Source: CAVYYW01 sp963772845 (lineage in GTDB: Bacteria > Bacillota > Bacilli > Bacillales > Sporolactobacillaceae). Taken from it: a stretch of 64,000 nt of DNA. A program made the translations under genes and the position numbers. Below are positions 17,603-26,513 of this stretch, one piece after another. The stretch is from NCBI GenBank assembly GCA_963772845.1, contig CAVYYW010000014.1:1178001-1242000 (forward strand), written 5' to 3'. The notes below the pieces were generated by a model. It saw only the letters and a program-made list of their open reading frames with translations. It did no database searches and was not told the DNA's origin. Position 1 is the first letter of the stretch, and each line of letters starts with the position of its first letter.

Positions 17603-18376
17603 TTATTTTAATCGCCGATAGACAATTCGCTGCTTGCCTTTCTTCGTAAAACCTTCTTCTTCAATTAACTGGCTTCGTCCGTACCCCCTCAATGATAAGT
17701 AATCACCGGGTTGGATCACTTCAGACGGTTTATCAGTCTTTTTCCAGTTAAGCTTCACCTGATTATGTTCAATCGCTTCAGCGGCTTTACTGCGAGAGAG
17801 ATGATAAATTTCTGCCAGCACAACATCCAATCGGCAGGAAGAAACGGTTCCTGACCCTTCCATCCAATTTTCCTGAGGCTGAATCATTTGAGAAAAAGGA
17901 ATTTCCTCGCAAGAAACGTGTACGGATCCTACTTTATTTAAATGTATTCGAATAAAGTCAGCAATTTCTGTGGCTGCAATAAACTGAACTTCATCTTCCA
18001 AGAAAAGCAAATCACCAAATTTTTCACGGATAAGTCCCATCCCGAGCAGCGATCCCAACAGTTGAGGGTGCGTTACCGATGAAAATTTAGAAGGATAGTT
18101 TAACCTAAACAATGATAATGAAAAATCCTTGGAATCCGCTTGGGCATATGGCGGTAAAATAAGCGCCCGCTTTCTTTCAGATGTGTCAAATCCCCCGTTG
18201 AATTCAAGCGACACATCCTCCTGTTCCCCATAAAGCATCTTGATAATATCCTGCTGTCTCGGGTCTAGAAAATCGGTCAGCTTAGGACGATATTGATTGA
18301 GTACGATTTCCTTCCACTCAATAGCACTGTCCACAAACGACCTTTCTTCCGGCCTAAAATGCTGATAGACATTCAT
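17603..18376 (-). CDS. rqcP: RqcP (YlmH), S4-domain ribosome quality control factor
   Basis: 257 residues. An S4 RNA-binding domain lies at about residues 175-245 (LDVVLAEIYHLSRSKAAEAI ... LRGYGR). The N-terminal two thirds match the YlmH-type extension. In B. subtilis RqcP works with RqcH during C-terminal tailing by stabilising the P-site tRNA. The gene starts three bases after the ylmG stop. Since the rqcH gene is also in this window, both partners are present in the organism. Confidence 0.92.
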   Translation of the reverse strand: MNVYQHFRPEERSFVDSAIEWKEIVLNQYRPKLTDFLDPRQQDIIKMLYGEQEDVSLEFNGGFDTSERKRALILPPYAQADSKDFSLSLFRLNYPSKFSSVTHPQLLGSLLGMGLIREKFGDLLFLEDEVQFIAATEIADFIRIHLNKVGSVHVSCEEIPFSQMIQPQENWMEGSGTVSSCRLDVVLAEIYHLSRSKAAEAIEHNQVKLNWKKTDKPSEVIQPGDYLSLRGYGRSQLIEEEGFTKKGKQRIVYRRLK

Positions 18377-18379
18377 TGG

Positions 18380-18643
18380 TCAGCCAAAAAGATACGGCAA
18401 ATAACGAACGCCGGCTTCCGCAAGATATAAAACAAAAATGGCTGCAATGGGGGAAATATCAATCATGCCGATCGGCGGGATGAACCTTCTGAATGGTTCC
18501 AGATAAGGATCGCAAAGCCGTGCAAATAATCGGCCCACGCTTGAATTTTGAATATTCGGCACCCATGACATAAATATATATATGATCAAAATCCATGAAT
18601 AAATTTGAATAAGTGTTGCCAAGAAGTATGCTAGGGAATACAT
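18380..18643 (-). CDS. ylmG: YggT-family membrane protein YlmG
   Basis: 87 residues with two hydrophobic segments (about 5-28 and 62-84) around a polar loop containing the family motif LCDPYLEPFRRFIPP. The biochemical role is not firmly known; homologues sit in division gene clusters and have been linked to membrane or nucleoid organisation. It is flanked by sepF and ylmH. Confidence 0.92.
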   Translation of the reverse strand: MYSLAYFLATLIQIYSWILIIYIFMSWVPNIQNSSVGRLFARLCDPYLEPFRRFIPPIGMIDISPIAAIFVLYLAEAGVRYLPYLFG

Positions 18644-18679
18644 TTTGTCACCTCTTTTATCGTTGTATTATTTCGTCTA

Positions 18680-19144
18680 TTAGTATGAGTCATCCATCAT
18701 TTCAGAAATGACCCCGGAGATATCCACATGCTCCGGCGCGCATATAAATGTATTTCCAGAAATTTTTTGAATATGACCTTCAAGGGCAAAAATCGCCCCG
18801 CTCATAAAATCCATTACCTGCCTTGCCTCAATGGAAGAAAGCCTTTGAAGATTGACAATTACAGTTCGTCTGTTTTTAATGTGATCACAGATCATCATGA
18901 CCTCTTCATAATGCGAAGGCTCAGCTAGAATCATTTTTGTCTGTTGATGAACCGATTTAAGTGAAACAACTTTCTCCTTCTTTTCATTTCCTTTTTTCGT
19001 GTTTCGTGGTGCTTCTTCAATCATTGCTTTTCTCCGTTTTGGCTCTTGATAGTACTCGGTCTGCCGATCAAATGATTCTTCCGTGGACTCTTCGCGGTCG
19101 TCATCTAAGTCAAAAAAACGTTTGAAGCTCGTTTTTATGCCCAT
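18680..19144 (-). CDS. sepF: Cell division protein SepF
   Basis: 154 residues from the ATG at 19144, which has AAAGGAG nine bases upstream; the longer frame starts inside ylmE. SepF binds the FtsZ C-terminal tail and the membrane and organises Z-ring filaments. The N-terminal amphipathic anchor is MGIKTSFKRFFDL. A charged linker follows, then the SepF core with VIVNLQRLSSIEARQVMDF and SGAIFALEGHIQKI. The gene order ylmE-sepF-ylmG-ylmH is conserved. Confidence 0.95.
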   Translation of the reverse strand: MGIKTSFKRFFDLDDDREESTEESFDRQTEYYQEPKRRKAMIEEAPRNTKKGNEKKEKVVSLKSVHQQTKMILAEPSHYEEVMMICDHIKNRRTVIVNLQRLSSIEARQVMDFMSGAIFALEGHIQKISGNTFICAPEHVDISGVISEMMDDSY

Positions 19145-19160
19145 CCTATTTTCTCCTTTA

Positions 19161-19841
19161 TCATTCTTTTCCAACCAAAGCCGTGCCTATTCTAACGAAA
19201 TGAGCCCCTTCTTCAACAGCAATTGTATAATCATTTGACATCCCCATTGAAAGAAAGCGGCACGGAGCGTGTGTGAAGTTTTTTTCTAATACCTGTTGCT
19301 GGCAAGCTTTTAATTTGCGGAACACAGAGCGGATTTCGTCTTCGTCCTCAGTATGCGCCGCCATCGTCATCAGACCCGTCACCCGGATTTTGCTGAAAGC
19401 TTTCAGAGATTCTATAAATCCCAGCAGATCTTCTGCCGCCAGTCCATGCTTTGAAGACTCTCCAGATAGATTTAATTGAACAAAACAATCCAGGTTTTCT
19501 TTATTCAGACGCTTTTGAATCTCCTTCGCCAGTGAGAGCCGATCTAAAGAATGCAGATAATCAATGTGGTTGATCACGTCTTTCACTTTCCTCGTCTGCA
19601 GTGAGCCGATAAAATGCCAATAAATGCTGTCATTCTTTAATTCGGCTTGCTTGTTCAAGAGTCCTTCTTTTCTGTTTTCACCAAGGTGGGTAATGCCGGC
19701 CTCCACTGCTTCACGTGCCCTCTCACTGCTTACATATTTCGTCACGCCAATAATGGTGACCTCACGCTCAATCCGGTCTCCAATTGCAACATGAGAAGCA
19801 ATAGCTGATTGAATAGACTTTAAATTATCTGATACACTCAT
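19161..19841 (-). CDS. ylmE: PLP-binding YggS/PROSC-family protein YlmE
   Basis: 226 residues. It is a pyridoxal-phosphate carrier and homeostasis protein without a known catalytic reaction. The PLP lysine lies in ITIIGVTKYVSSE near residue 35, and the phosphate-binding end is LSMGMSNDYTIAVEEGAHFVRIGTALVG. It overlaps ylmD by four bases. Confidence 0.93.
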   Translation of the reverse strand: MSVSDNLKSIQSAIASHVAIGDRIEREVTIIGVTKYVSSERAREAVEAGITHLGENRKEGLLNKQAELKNDSIYWHFIGSLQTRKVKDVINHIDYLHSLDRLSLAKEIQKRLNKENLDCFVQLNLSGESSKHGLAAEDLLGFIESLKAFSKIRVTGLMTMAAHTEDEDEIRSVFRKLKACQQQVLEKNFTHAPCRFLSMGMSNDYTIAVEEGAHFVRIGTALVGKE

Positions 19842-20671
19842 TTACTCTCCCTCTTCATTCCAATAAACCCCAAGATCCTGCCTGTTTGTCCCTTTTCTTT
19901 ACGATGCGAAAAAAAATGATCGTTTGAACAGCTCGTGCAGGCACTGCTTACCTGGATATTCTTTTCAGGTACACCTGAGTCTATCATTATTAAGCGGTTC
20001 AGTTCCTGAAGATTTAAATCATACTTATTATCCTTCTTCACTGTTGCAACCCTTGTCCAGTCATGAGGCATAATTGATTTAACTTCTTCGATCACCTTCT
20101 GGTCAACCTCGTAGCAGCAAGGTCCAATGGAAGGACCGATTATAACATGAATATCCTTCGGTGAGATATGTAAGTTGCTTTCCCAGCTTTCTATCATTCT
20201 TCCGCCTATTTTCATCACGGAACCCCGCCAGCCTGCATGTGCAATCCCTACAGCAGCCTTTGAGGTTGAATAAAAATATAACGGAACACAATCTGCATAA
20301 TTCATAGTCAAAAGAATACCCTGTTCGGTTGTATAAAATCCGTCAGTTTCAGCGATTGCGCTTTCATAATCCATTGCGCCGAGACCCTTCTGCGAGAGCC
20401 CGATGCTTTCGATATGATTCTTATGAATCTGGACGGCACCGACCCATGACTCCACAGGATAACCAATCTCCGTTGCGATGCGCCGGCGGTTCTCCTGAAC
20501 TGCTTTAAGAGAATCCTTTACATGAAAGCCTGTATTTAATGATTGGTACGGTGGCTTGCTTATTCCATCGTGTCTTGTACTAATACCTGCGATAATCGTT
20601 GAACTTTTATCATCGGCGGTAAGGGAAGGTTCAAGCCAAACTTTTTCTTTATGCTGTGTAAATGGCTCCAC
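19838..20671 (-). CDS. ylmD: YfiH/LACC1-family purine nucleoside phosphorylase YlmD
   Basis: 277 residues. The family is copper/zinc-associated (once called multicopper polyphenol oxidoreductase laccase), and recent work assigns adenosine deaminase and purine nucleoside phosphorylase activity. Metal ligands are visible in NYADCVPLYFYS, VGIAHAGWRG and GPSIGPCCYEVD. It heads the ylmD-ylmE-sepF-ylmG-ylmH run. Confidence 0.92.
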   Translation of the reverse strand: MEPFTQHKEKVWLEPSLTADDKSSTIIAGISTRHDGISKPPYQSLNTGFHVKDSLKAVQENRRRIATEIGYPVESWVGAVQIHKNHIESIGLSQKGLGAMDYESAIAETDGFYTTEQGILLTMNYADCVPLYFYSTSKAAVGIAHAGWRGSVMKIGGRMIESWESNLHISPKDIHVIIGPSIGPCCYEVDQKVIEEVKSIMPHDWTRVATVKKDNKYDLNLQELNRLIMIDSGVPEKNIQVSSACTSCSNDHFFSHRKEKGQTGRILGFIGMKRESK

Positions 20672-20746
20672 TATTAAGGACTCTCCTTTTTCTGATTGAT
20701 AATTTCTTTTATTTTAACATAGAAAGCGAGTAAAAGGACATCCGAC

Positions 20747-21016
20747 TTAATCGTCAGTCGAATGGCCAGGATTTCCGATTCTGTCTTTCATTTGAACTAA
20801 AATAACATCTGAACCGATTCTCACGATGTCTGTCCAAGGAATACTGAGAGAATCTTCTTTTCCAATAATACCCATAAATTTACCTTGCCCGGGTATAATC
20901 ATATTCTCAATTGTTCCTTTTGAAATATTAATATCTAAATCTCCAATATGCCCAAGTCTTTTACCATCCTGAATATTGACGACTTCTTTTGTCTGAAATT
21001 CAGATATTTTAACCAT
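20747..21016 (-). CDS. ylmC: PRC-barrel protein YlmC/YmxH
   Basis: 89 residues from the ATG at 21016 with AAGGGG upstream; the longer frame lacks a ribosome binding site. The YlmC/YmxH family is a small PRC-barrel fold, seen here in GKRLGHIGDLDINISKGTI and the IPWTDIVRIGSDVILV strand pair. It is common near sporulation genes in Firmicutes; the exact role is not established. Confidence 0.9.
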   Translation of the reverse strand: MVKISEFQTKEVVNIQDGKRLGHIGDLDINISKGTIENMIIPGQGKFMGIIGKEDSLSIPWTDIVRIGSDVILVQMKDRIGNPGHSTDD

Positions 21017-21093
21017 GAGATCAGCCCCTTTTGTTACGTTTATGTATAATATATGGCTTGTAGAAAGCAATCATACCAAATGAAGGGACAGTT

Positions 21094-21135
21094 AAAAAGC
21101 AAGCACCTGTCCAAAGTACGCTTAGACAGATGCTC
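21094..21135 (-). terminator. Terminator after the epimerase gene
   Basis: AGCATCTGTC and GACAGGTGCT (21125-21134 and 21102-21111) pair with one G-U, followed on the minus strand by TGCTTTTTAAC. Confidence 0.65.
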
Positions 21136-21142
21136 ATCTTGG

Positions 21143-22027
21143 TTATTCAAACTTTTTATATAATGTACTGACCAGATTCGAAAGATAATCAGTTGTGTTC
21201 AGAAATGAAAACCCTGCCTGTTGAGCTTTCTGGGTGTCCAGTATCCATGATTCTGAAATGGCATAGGGTGACTCTTCTTGAGAACCCTCCTCAGGCTCTT
21301 TTACCAGAGCGCTATGACCAGTAACTTTTTCAATCGTATTAAGGAGGCTTTTCAGTGCGACAGGCTTCTGGGAGCTTGCGTTGACCGGACCTTCTAGATC
21401 AGACTCAGAAAGCCAGGCAAGGAAAGCACCTGCCTCCTCTTCTTTTATAAAGCTTATTTTTGCGGATGTGTTTTTGAAATACACCGGTTCGTTGTTCGCA
21501 ATTTTTTTAATATAAAAAAGCAGACGATCCGTATAATCATTCTCACCAAGGACAATAGGAAAGCGAACTGCAGTCACTGGAAAAGGTGCTTTTTGAAAAA
21601 ATGCAGCTTCCATTAACCGTTTGCCTTCATCATAAGGAACTTCTTCCGCTCTTTTAACAATTAGAGGATAATGAACGGGATCAAAATCATTTTCACTTAG
21701 TTCTCCTCTTTTTTTCCCATAAGCAGACATTGAAGACGTCACAATATATTTTTTAGTTTTGTTGCGGAAGACGTCAATGGCTTCAAGGGCATCAAACGAA
21801 GCGTAGCAAATCTGATCGTAAATAACATCAAAGCTTTCATTTTCAAACGCTTTCTTCATCATTTCTTTGTCATTGCGGTCAATTTTCACCCGTTTCACAC
21901 GATTCCCAAAAGAATCTTCTTTGGCTCCACGGGTCGCAACCGTCACATCCCAATTGCTTTCAATAAGCTCTTTAACAAGATGGATCCCAAAAAAACGGGT
22001 TCCACCGATAATCAATGCTTTTTTCAC
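21143..22027 (-). CDS. NAD-dependent epimerase/dehydratase-like protein (atypical SDR)
   Basis: 294 residues. The N-terminal nucleotide-binding motif is a variant of GxxGxxG: IIGGTRFFGIHLVKEL. VTSSMSAYG and a downstream YDEGKR (Y-x-x-x-K) resemble the SDR catalytic pair. The substrate cannot be told from sequence; related proteins are annotated as sugar epimerases or NAD(P)-binding proteins. At this spot B. subtilis has ylmA, an ABC ATPase gene, so the insert differs from the model order. It is flanked by sigG upstream and its own terminator downstream. Confidence 0.85.
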   Translation of the reverse strand: MKKALIIGGTRFFGIHLVKELIESNWDVTVATRGAKEDSFGNRVKRVKIDRNDKEMMKKAFENESFDVIYDQICYASFDALEAIDVFRNKTKKYIVTSSMSAYGKKRGELSENDFDPVHYPLIVKRAEEVPYDEGKRLMEAAFFQKAPFPVTAVRFPIVLGENDYTDRLLFYIKKIANNEPVYFKNTSAKISFIKEEEAGAFLAWLSESDLEGPVNASSQKPVALKSLLNTIEKVTGHSALVKEPEEGSQEESPYAISESWILDTQKAQQAGFSFLNTTDYLSNLVSTLYKKFE

Positions 22028-22123
22028 TGTTACACCCTCCTTTTCAACCCCTATATTACAAGAGATTTACCGGTTTGTCTTAGAATTATAGTTACGACTT
22101 ACCGGCAAGAGGGAGGTTTTAAA

Positions 22124-22903
22124 TCAATTTTCGATATACCTGTTCATTGTTTTTATCGCTGATTTCTCAAGTCTCGAAACCTGTGCCTGCGATATGCCAA
22201 TTTCATCTGCAACTTCCATTTGAGTTTTCCCATGAAAGAACCGCATCGAAACAATATGCTTTTCCCGGTCGTTTAGACGGCCTAATGCTTCTTTTATCGC
22301 TATATTTTCAAGCCATGAATTGTCTTTATTCCTTTCATCGCTGATCTGATCCATTATGAAAATGGGGTCGCCGCCATCCTTATATATGGGTTCAAAAAGA
22401 GACACGGGATCCTGTATGGCATCCAAAGCGAGCACCACATCTTCTAGAGGCAGATCAAGTTCTTTTGCAAGTTCTGTTGCAGTTGGTTCTTTATTATTTC
22501 TCGTCAGCAGTTTTTCTTTAATCTGAAGTGCTTTATAAGCTATATCACGAAGAGATCTGGAAACGCGTATCGGATTATTGTCTCTTAAATACCGTCTGAT
22601 TTCTCCGATAATCATTGGCACGGCATATGTTGAAAATTTAACATTCTGTGAGAGATCAAAATTATCAATGGATTTCATCAAACCAATACAGCCAACCTGA
22701 AACAGGTCATCCACAGATTCACTGCGATGGCTGAATCGTTGAATAATACTCAGTACTAGACGCAGATTACCATTTACCAGAGTCTCACGAGCTTCATATG
22801 TTCCACTCTGCAATTTTTCAAATAGTGCGCGCATTTCTGCATTTGTAAGTAAAGGTAATGTTGCTGTATCTACTCCGCAAATCTCAACCTTTTGTCGCGC
22901 CAT
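22124..22903 (-). CDS. sigG: Forespore-specific sigma factor SigG
   Basis: 259 residues from the ATG at 22903, which has GGAGGG nine bases upstream and gives the family's N-terminus (MARQKVEICGVDT). SigG runs late forespore transcription. Region 2 is seen in DDLFQVGCIGLMKSIDNFDL and the following STYAVPMIIGEIRRYLRD; region 4 in KTQMEVADEIGISQAQVSRLEKSAI. The gene follows sigE, as in B. subtilis, where readthrough and a SigF/SigG promoter both feed it. Confidence 0.97.
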   Translation of the reverse strand: MARQKVEICGVDTATLPLLTNAEMRALFEKLQSGTYEARETLVNGNLRLVLSIIQRFSHRSESVDDLFQVGCIGLMKSIDNFDLSQNVKFSTYAVPMIIGEIRRYLRDNNPIRVSRSLRDIAYKALQIKEKLLTRNNKEPTATELAKELDLPLEDVVLALDAIQDPVSLFEPIYKDGGDPIFIMDQISDERNKDNSWLENIAIKEALGRLNDREKHIVSMRFFHGKTQMEVADEIGISQAQVSRLEKSAIKTMNRYIEN

Positions 22904-22938
22904 TCTGTTCCCTCCGTATCGACAATGTTTACATCGAC

Positions 22939-22967
22939 AAGTATTTCCTTGGAGAGAATTTTTATGC
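22939..22967 (-). promoter_or_regulatory. Possible SigF/SigG promoter of sigG
   Basis: GCATA (22963-22967), a 16-base spacer and AAATACTT (22939-22946) on the minus strand lie 36-65 bases before the sigG start. The match to the forespore consensus (GHATR / CATHHTA) is partial, so this is a suggestion only. Confidence 0.35.
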
Positions 22968-22978
22968 ACACGGCTATT

Positions 22979-23698
22979 TTACATCATCTTGTGAAATTGC
23001 TTCTGAAGCCGCTTAATAATCCTTTTTTCCAGTCTAGAAATATAGGATTGCGAGATACCTAATAAATCCGCAACATCTTTTTGAGTTTTTTCTTTTCCGC
23101 CTGCCAAACCAAAACGCATATCCATAATTTCTTTTTCACGATCTGTCAGGCTCAGCATCGCTTTGTTCAATAATGTACGATCTACCTTCTTTTCTAGATT
23201 TTTTGTAATAATATCTTCTTCTGTTCCTAAAACATCTGACAACAGCAGTTCATTTCCATCCCAATCGACATTTAATGGCTCATCAAATGAAACTTCTGAT
23301 TTCGTCTTATTATTTCTTCTGAGGTACATTAATATTTCATTTTCGATGCAACGTGAAGCATAGGTTGCGAGCTTTATTTTTTTCTCCAAATTAAACGTAT
23401 TGACCGCTTTAATTAAACCAATTGTTCCGATGCTGATAAGATCTTCTATATTAATTTTTGTGTTTTCAAACTTACGAGCAATATAGACAACCAACCTTAA
23501 ATTTCGTTCAATAAGCGTGGCCCTGGCTGTCTGATCACCCTTAGACAGCTTGATCAGTTCATCTCGTTCCTCTTCCTTTGAGAGCGGTGGCGGAAGCGCT
23601 TCACTTCCGCCAATGTAAAATATTTCACCGTTTTTTATTTTGAGCTTCTTCATCCATTTATATAACCACTGCGTTAATCGCGCTTTTAACCGGAACAT
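22979..23698 (-). CDS. sigE: Mother-cell sigma factor SigE (pro-form)
   Basis: 239 residues. SigE directs early mother-cell transcription and is made with an N-terminal pro-sequence removed by SpoIIGA. The amphipathic pro-region (about residues 1-27) precedes the conserved IGGSEALPPPLSKEEE. Region 2 is seen in NIEDLISIGTIGLIKAVNTF, and region 4 in TQKDVADLLGISQSYISRLE. It sits downstream of spoIIGA, forming the spoIIG operon. Confidence 0.97.
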   Translation of the reverse strand: MFRLKARLTQWLYKWMKKLKIKNGEIFYIGGSEALPPPLSKEEERDELIKLSKGDQTARATLIERNLRLVVYIARKFENTKINIEDLISIGTIGLIKAVNTFNLEKKIKLATYASRCIENEILMYLRRNNKTKSEVSFDEPLNVDWDGNELLLSDVLGTEEDIITKNLEKKVDRTLLNKAMLSLTDREKEIMDMRFGLAGGKEKTQKDVADLLGISQSYISRLEKRIIKRLQKQFHKMM

Positions 23699-23784
23699 AA
23701 GGATCCTCCTTGTTAGTCACCTCGCATGGTCAGCCTGCACATGATATCTCTTCATGCTAAGCAGAACGTCATGTCCGGTGTTCT

Positions 23785-24705
23785 TTATGAAACCGCCTTG
23801 ATTGTCAGTGCCTTAAGAACCATATCTGGATGAAGGAGACAATCATAATTCTCTTCAGACTTGAAGGCTGATTGGCTGCACATGATATAAAAACCGCTAT
23901 AGATCAGCTGCTCCTCATCTCCCGTGATTAACATCTGATCTGCCCTGACTGCCGGGGCATATTGAAAATCATTGCTAATGGTTTTAAATGGGATGAAAGT
24001 CACTCTGCTTTTAAACTCATCAGGAATATCTGTATTATCAATGCTAATGCCTTTCTCGGAACAACTAAGCGTTTTAAGAAAAGTCAGTGATTCCGGCAGT
24101 GATTCTGATTGAACAAAGAGTACTGGCCGCTGTGAAAAGGGATCTTTGCAGCTGTTGCCGCTATCAACACGCCCTAGCCATGACCAGCTTTCATGACCTA
24201 ACTTAATGAGCAATGAGAGTGTCTCTGTGTGCTTCCACTTTCTGACGACCCAGTTGTCCACTTGTTTTTTTGAAAAAATCCATAAAGCTGGAAAACCTGC
24301 TAAGACTACGATCCAGCTAATCGGGTCACCATAGGAATCATTGGATAGTGCCGCAAGCTGATTCATTAGCTGATCTTGAAAGAAAAAGTGAATCGCAAAT
24401 AGTCCACCGCCAATCATAAAGGCGGATAAATAAAATAGACTTAATGCTTTAACAAAATCCATGATGCTTCTAAACCCAAAAACAATCCAGATAATCGCCA
24501 TAGAATAAAGAAGTTTCCCTAAAAAGAAATTAAAAAGGCCGGCTAAAGGAGTGAACAAAAGCAAGACGATTGCAGAAGCTACTAAGGTTCCTGTTATCAT
24601 TCTTTTTTTCGTAGGGGCATGCCTCAGCATTAGCGCTGTTAGTTTCAACAGCAAATAATCCATTAACAGATTCAGGAGCCAAATGACATCAAGGTATACT
24701 GTCAG
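23785..24705 (-). CDS. spoIIGA: SpoIIGA, membrane aspartic protease for pro-SigE
   Basis: About 306 residues when read from a CTG at 24705. The first ATG in frame, at 24663, would remove 14 residues that match the conserved N-terminus (TVYLDVIWLLNLL). AGGTGAT lies about five bases before the CTG, and no ATG, GTG or TTG is in frame between the preceding stop and 24663. The N-terminal half has several membrane segments. The C-terminal protease half carries the catalytic Asp in RVDSGNSCKDP (about residue 181). It processes pro-SigE at the sporulation septum. Confidence 0.9.
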   Translation of the reverse strand: MTVYLDVIWLLNLLMDYLLLKLTALMLRHAPTKKRMITGTLVASAIVLLLFTPLAGLFNFFLGKLLYSMAIIWIVFGFRSIMDFVKALSLFYLSAFMIGGGLFAIHFFFQDQLMNQLAALSNDSYGDPISWIVVLAGFPALWIFSKKQVDNWVVRKWKHTETLSLLIKLGHESWSWLGRVDSGNSCKDPFSQRPVLFVQSESLPESLTFLKTLSCSEKGISIDNTDIPDEFKSRVTFIPFKTISNDFQYAPAVRADQMLITGDEEQLIYSGFYIMCSQSAFKSEENYDCLLHPDMVLKALTIKAVS

Positions 24706-24738
24706 AATCTATCACCTGCCTGACTTTGGTTTTCCATA

Positions 24739-24771
24739 AGTATAGAAGGATAAAAGAGCAATGTCTGTCAA
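24739..24771 (-). promoter_or_regulatory. Spo0A-type spoIIG promoter
   Basis: TTGACA (24766-24771) and TATACT (24739-24744) are near-perfect SigA boxes but are separated by 21 bases instead of 17. The B. subtilis spoIIG promoter has the same long spacing (22) and needs Spo0A~P. Upstream, CGTCAAA and AGTCGAA (about 24788-24802) each fit the 0A box TGTCRAA at six of seven positions. Confidence 0.7.
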
Positions 24772-24964
24772 TTGGTGATGAACATCTTTTCGACTTTTGA
24801 CGAATCGTATTTTTGAATGGTTTAATTTTAAACGGCTTCTTAAACATTGATATTTCACTATTTAAATTCAACGGGAAAACACCCGCTTTCAGTGGGAACG
24901 CTGATGAGGCCACTGAAAAAGTTTCATAGGCGAAGCAAACGCGATTGCTGATCTCCGTTCCAGG

Positions 24965-25400
24965 CATTCGCTTTCCGCGGGCACGGCCTCAGCTAACTTT
25001 GGCGTGGTTAACTTGTGCACCAAAGTGGATCTTCGGACGCGTGCTGATTCCGCAGGACTTGAAACATCATCCTTGAATCCTCACCGCACGAAGAAAATGC
25101 GGTAGCCATCCATTATTGAAAGCGGAAATACCCTCGCTTTCCGCGGGCACGGCCTCAGCTAACTTTGGCGTGGTTTCTTTGTGCGCCAAAGTGGATCTTC
25201 GGACGCGTGCTGTTTCCGCAGGACTTGAAACGTCATCTTTGAATCCTCAGCGCACGAAGAAAATGCATTTGCCATACATTGAAAGCAGAAATACCCTCGC
25301 TTTCCGCGGGCACGGCCTCAGCTAACTTTGGCTGATTTCTTTGCGCGCCAAAGTGGATCTTCGGACGCGTGCTGTTTCCGCAGGAGTCTCGGGTATTTCT
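24965..25400. repeat. Three ~165-bp tandem units
   Basis: The block GCTTTCCGCGGGCACGGCCT begins at 24970, 25136 and 25299. Each copy continues with CAGCTAACTTTGGC, a short loop, CCAAAGTGGATCTTCGGACG and CGTGCTG. The first two units also share a tail with TTGAATCCTCA..GCACGAAGAAAATGC. This is the inverted orientation of the 138-bp element found at 26375, 49602 and 50014. The third copy is diverged after its hairpin. Confidence 0.85.
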
Positions 25401-26374
25401 AGCTTTCGGCTAAGAGTTTGCGCATTTTCGAGGAGTCTCAAGTATTTCTGGCTTTCAATGAGCATCCGCATTTTCGAGGAGTCTCGCACCTTTCACTTCA
25501 ATCAACGTATTTGTTACCTGATGTTGCGTTTTAGAAGTCATTTGTGGCAATAATGGTCCTATCTCGTTACATCAGTGGCATAACAGACAGCCGAGCAAAT
25601 ATTAGATTTTCCCTGCTGCCCCCATGCTGATTCATCAGGCGTCTTAGGTATTTTCATCTTTATAATGAAACACAAAGCATTTTCGAGGTATATTGCAGGT
25701 TTCACTTCAATAAACGAGTTTATTCTCTGGAGCTGAATTCTAGAGGTCAATTAAGACTACAGACTTTCCTTTCTCAGCTTAATCGGTTCACCTCTAAATC
25801 CCGGATTGTCGGTTAAATACTTTTGCTAAAGGACATTTCTGAGATTGAGACAGTCTTTAAAGCTGAGAATAAAAAAACAACTTAAATAAACGTCCTATCT
25901 AGTTGCGAGCCATTGAAGGACAAAATCGGGTTAAAAAAAGAGCGAAATGTCCTTTATTAGCGTGATGCAGAAGTAATTACACAATAGGCGAATGGATTCC
26001 TTATTTGCAAATCGGGGACTTTTCAGTGTAAAGGATAATCTTAGCAAAAAAAGACTACTAAAGGGCACAGACAGGCACAAAATAACCTGATTGGAGTTGG
26101 TGGCACGAGATGCTTAGAAAATGCATTTGCTTATAGATGATAGCAAGGAATAACCGAGACTCCTCGAGAATGTGGACGCATTTTCCTCGTGCGAGGTGGT
26201 TCCGAAGATGTTATGTCAAGTCCTGCAGAATCAGTCGGTGGCCATTGAAAAAGTCCACTTAGAGGTTTCCCTCGTTCACTCGGCTGTGCTGCTGGAAAAT
26301 TGGAGATGCCACTTGCTCCATGGATGGCTACTGAATATATAGTCATAATTAACTTTTAAAGGCCATCCCAAGAT

Positions 26375-26513
26375 GTTGATTGAAGCTGATGGCGCGAGAC
26401 TCCTACGGAACCAGCACGCGTCCGAAGATCCACTTTGGCGCACAAATAAAAACATGCCAAAGTTAGCTGAGGCAGTGCCCGTGGAAAGCGAGCAGCCTAA
26501 AGCGGAAATCAAC
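26375..26513. repeat. 138-bp-type palindromic element, copy in the spoIIGA-ftsZ island
   Basis: It begins GTTGATTGAAGC and ends GCGGAAATCAAC, so the ends are inverted repeats. Internally it has CAGCACGCGTCCGAAGATCC, a CTTTGG...CCAAAG hairpin, then TTAGCTGAGG and a GTGCCCGTGGAAAGCGAG block. It is 139 bp long and closely related to the two copies at 49.6 and 50.0 kb. Confidence 0.8.

Noticed and set aside
25116..25553. Two plus-strand frames in the spoIIGA-ftsZ island
   Set aside because: Both share the same peptide because they read through copies of one DNA repeat; no ribosome site or known domain.
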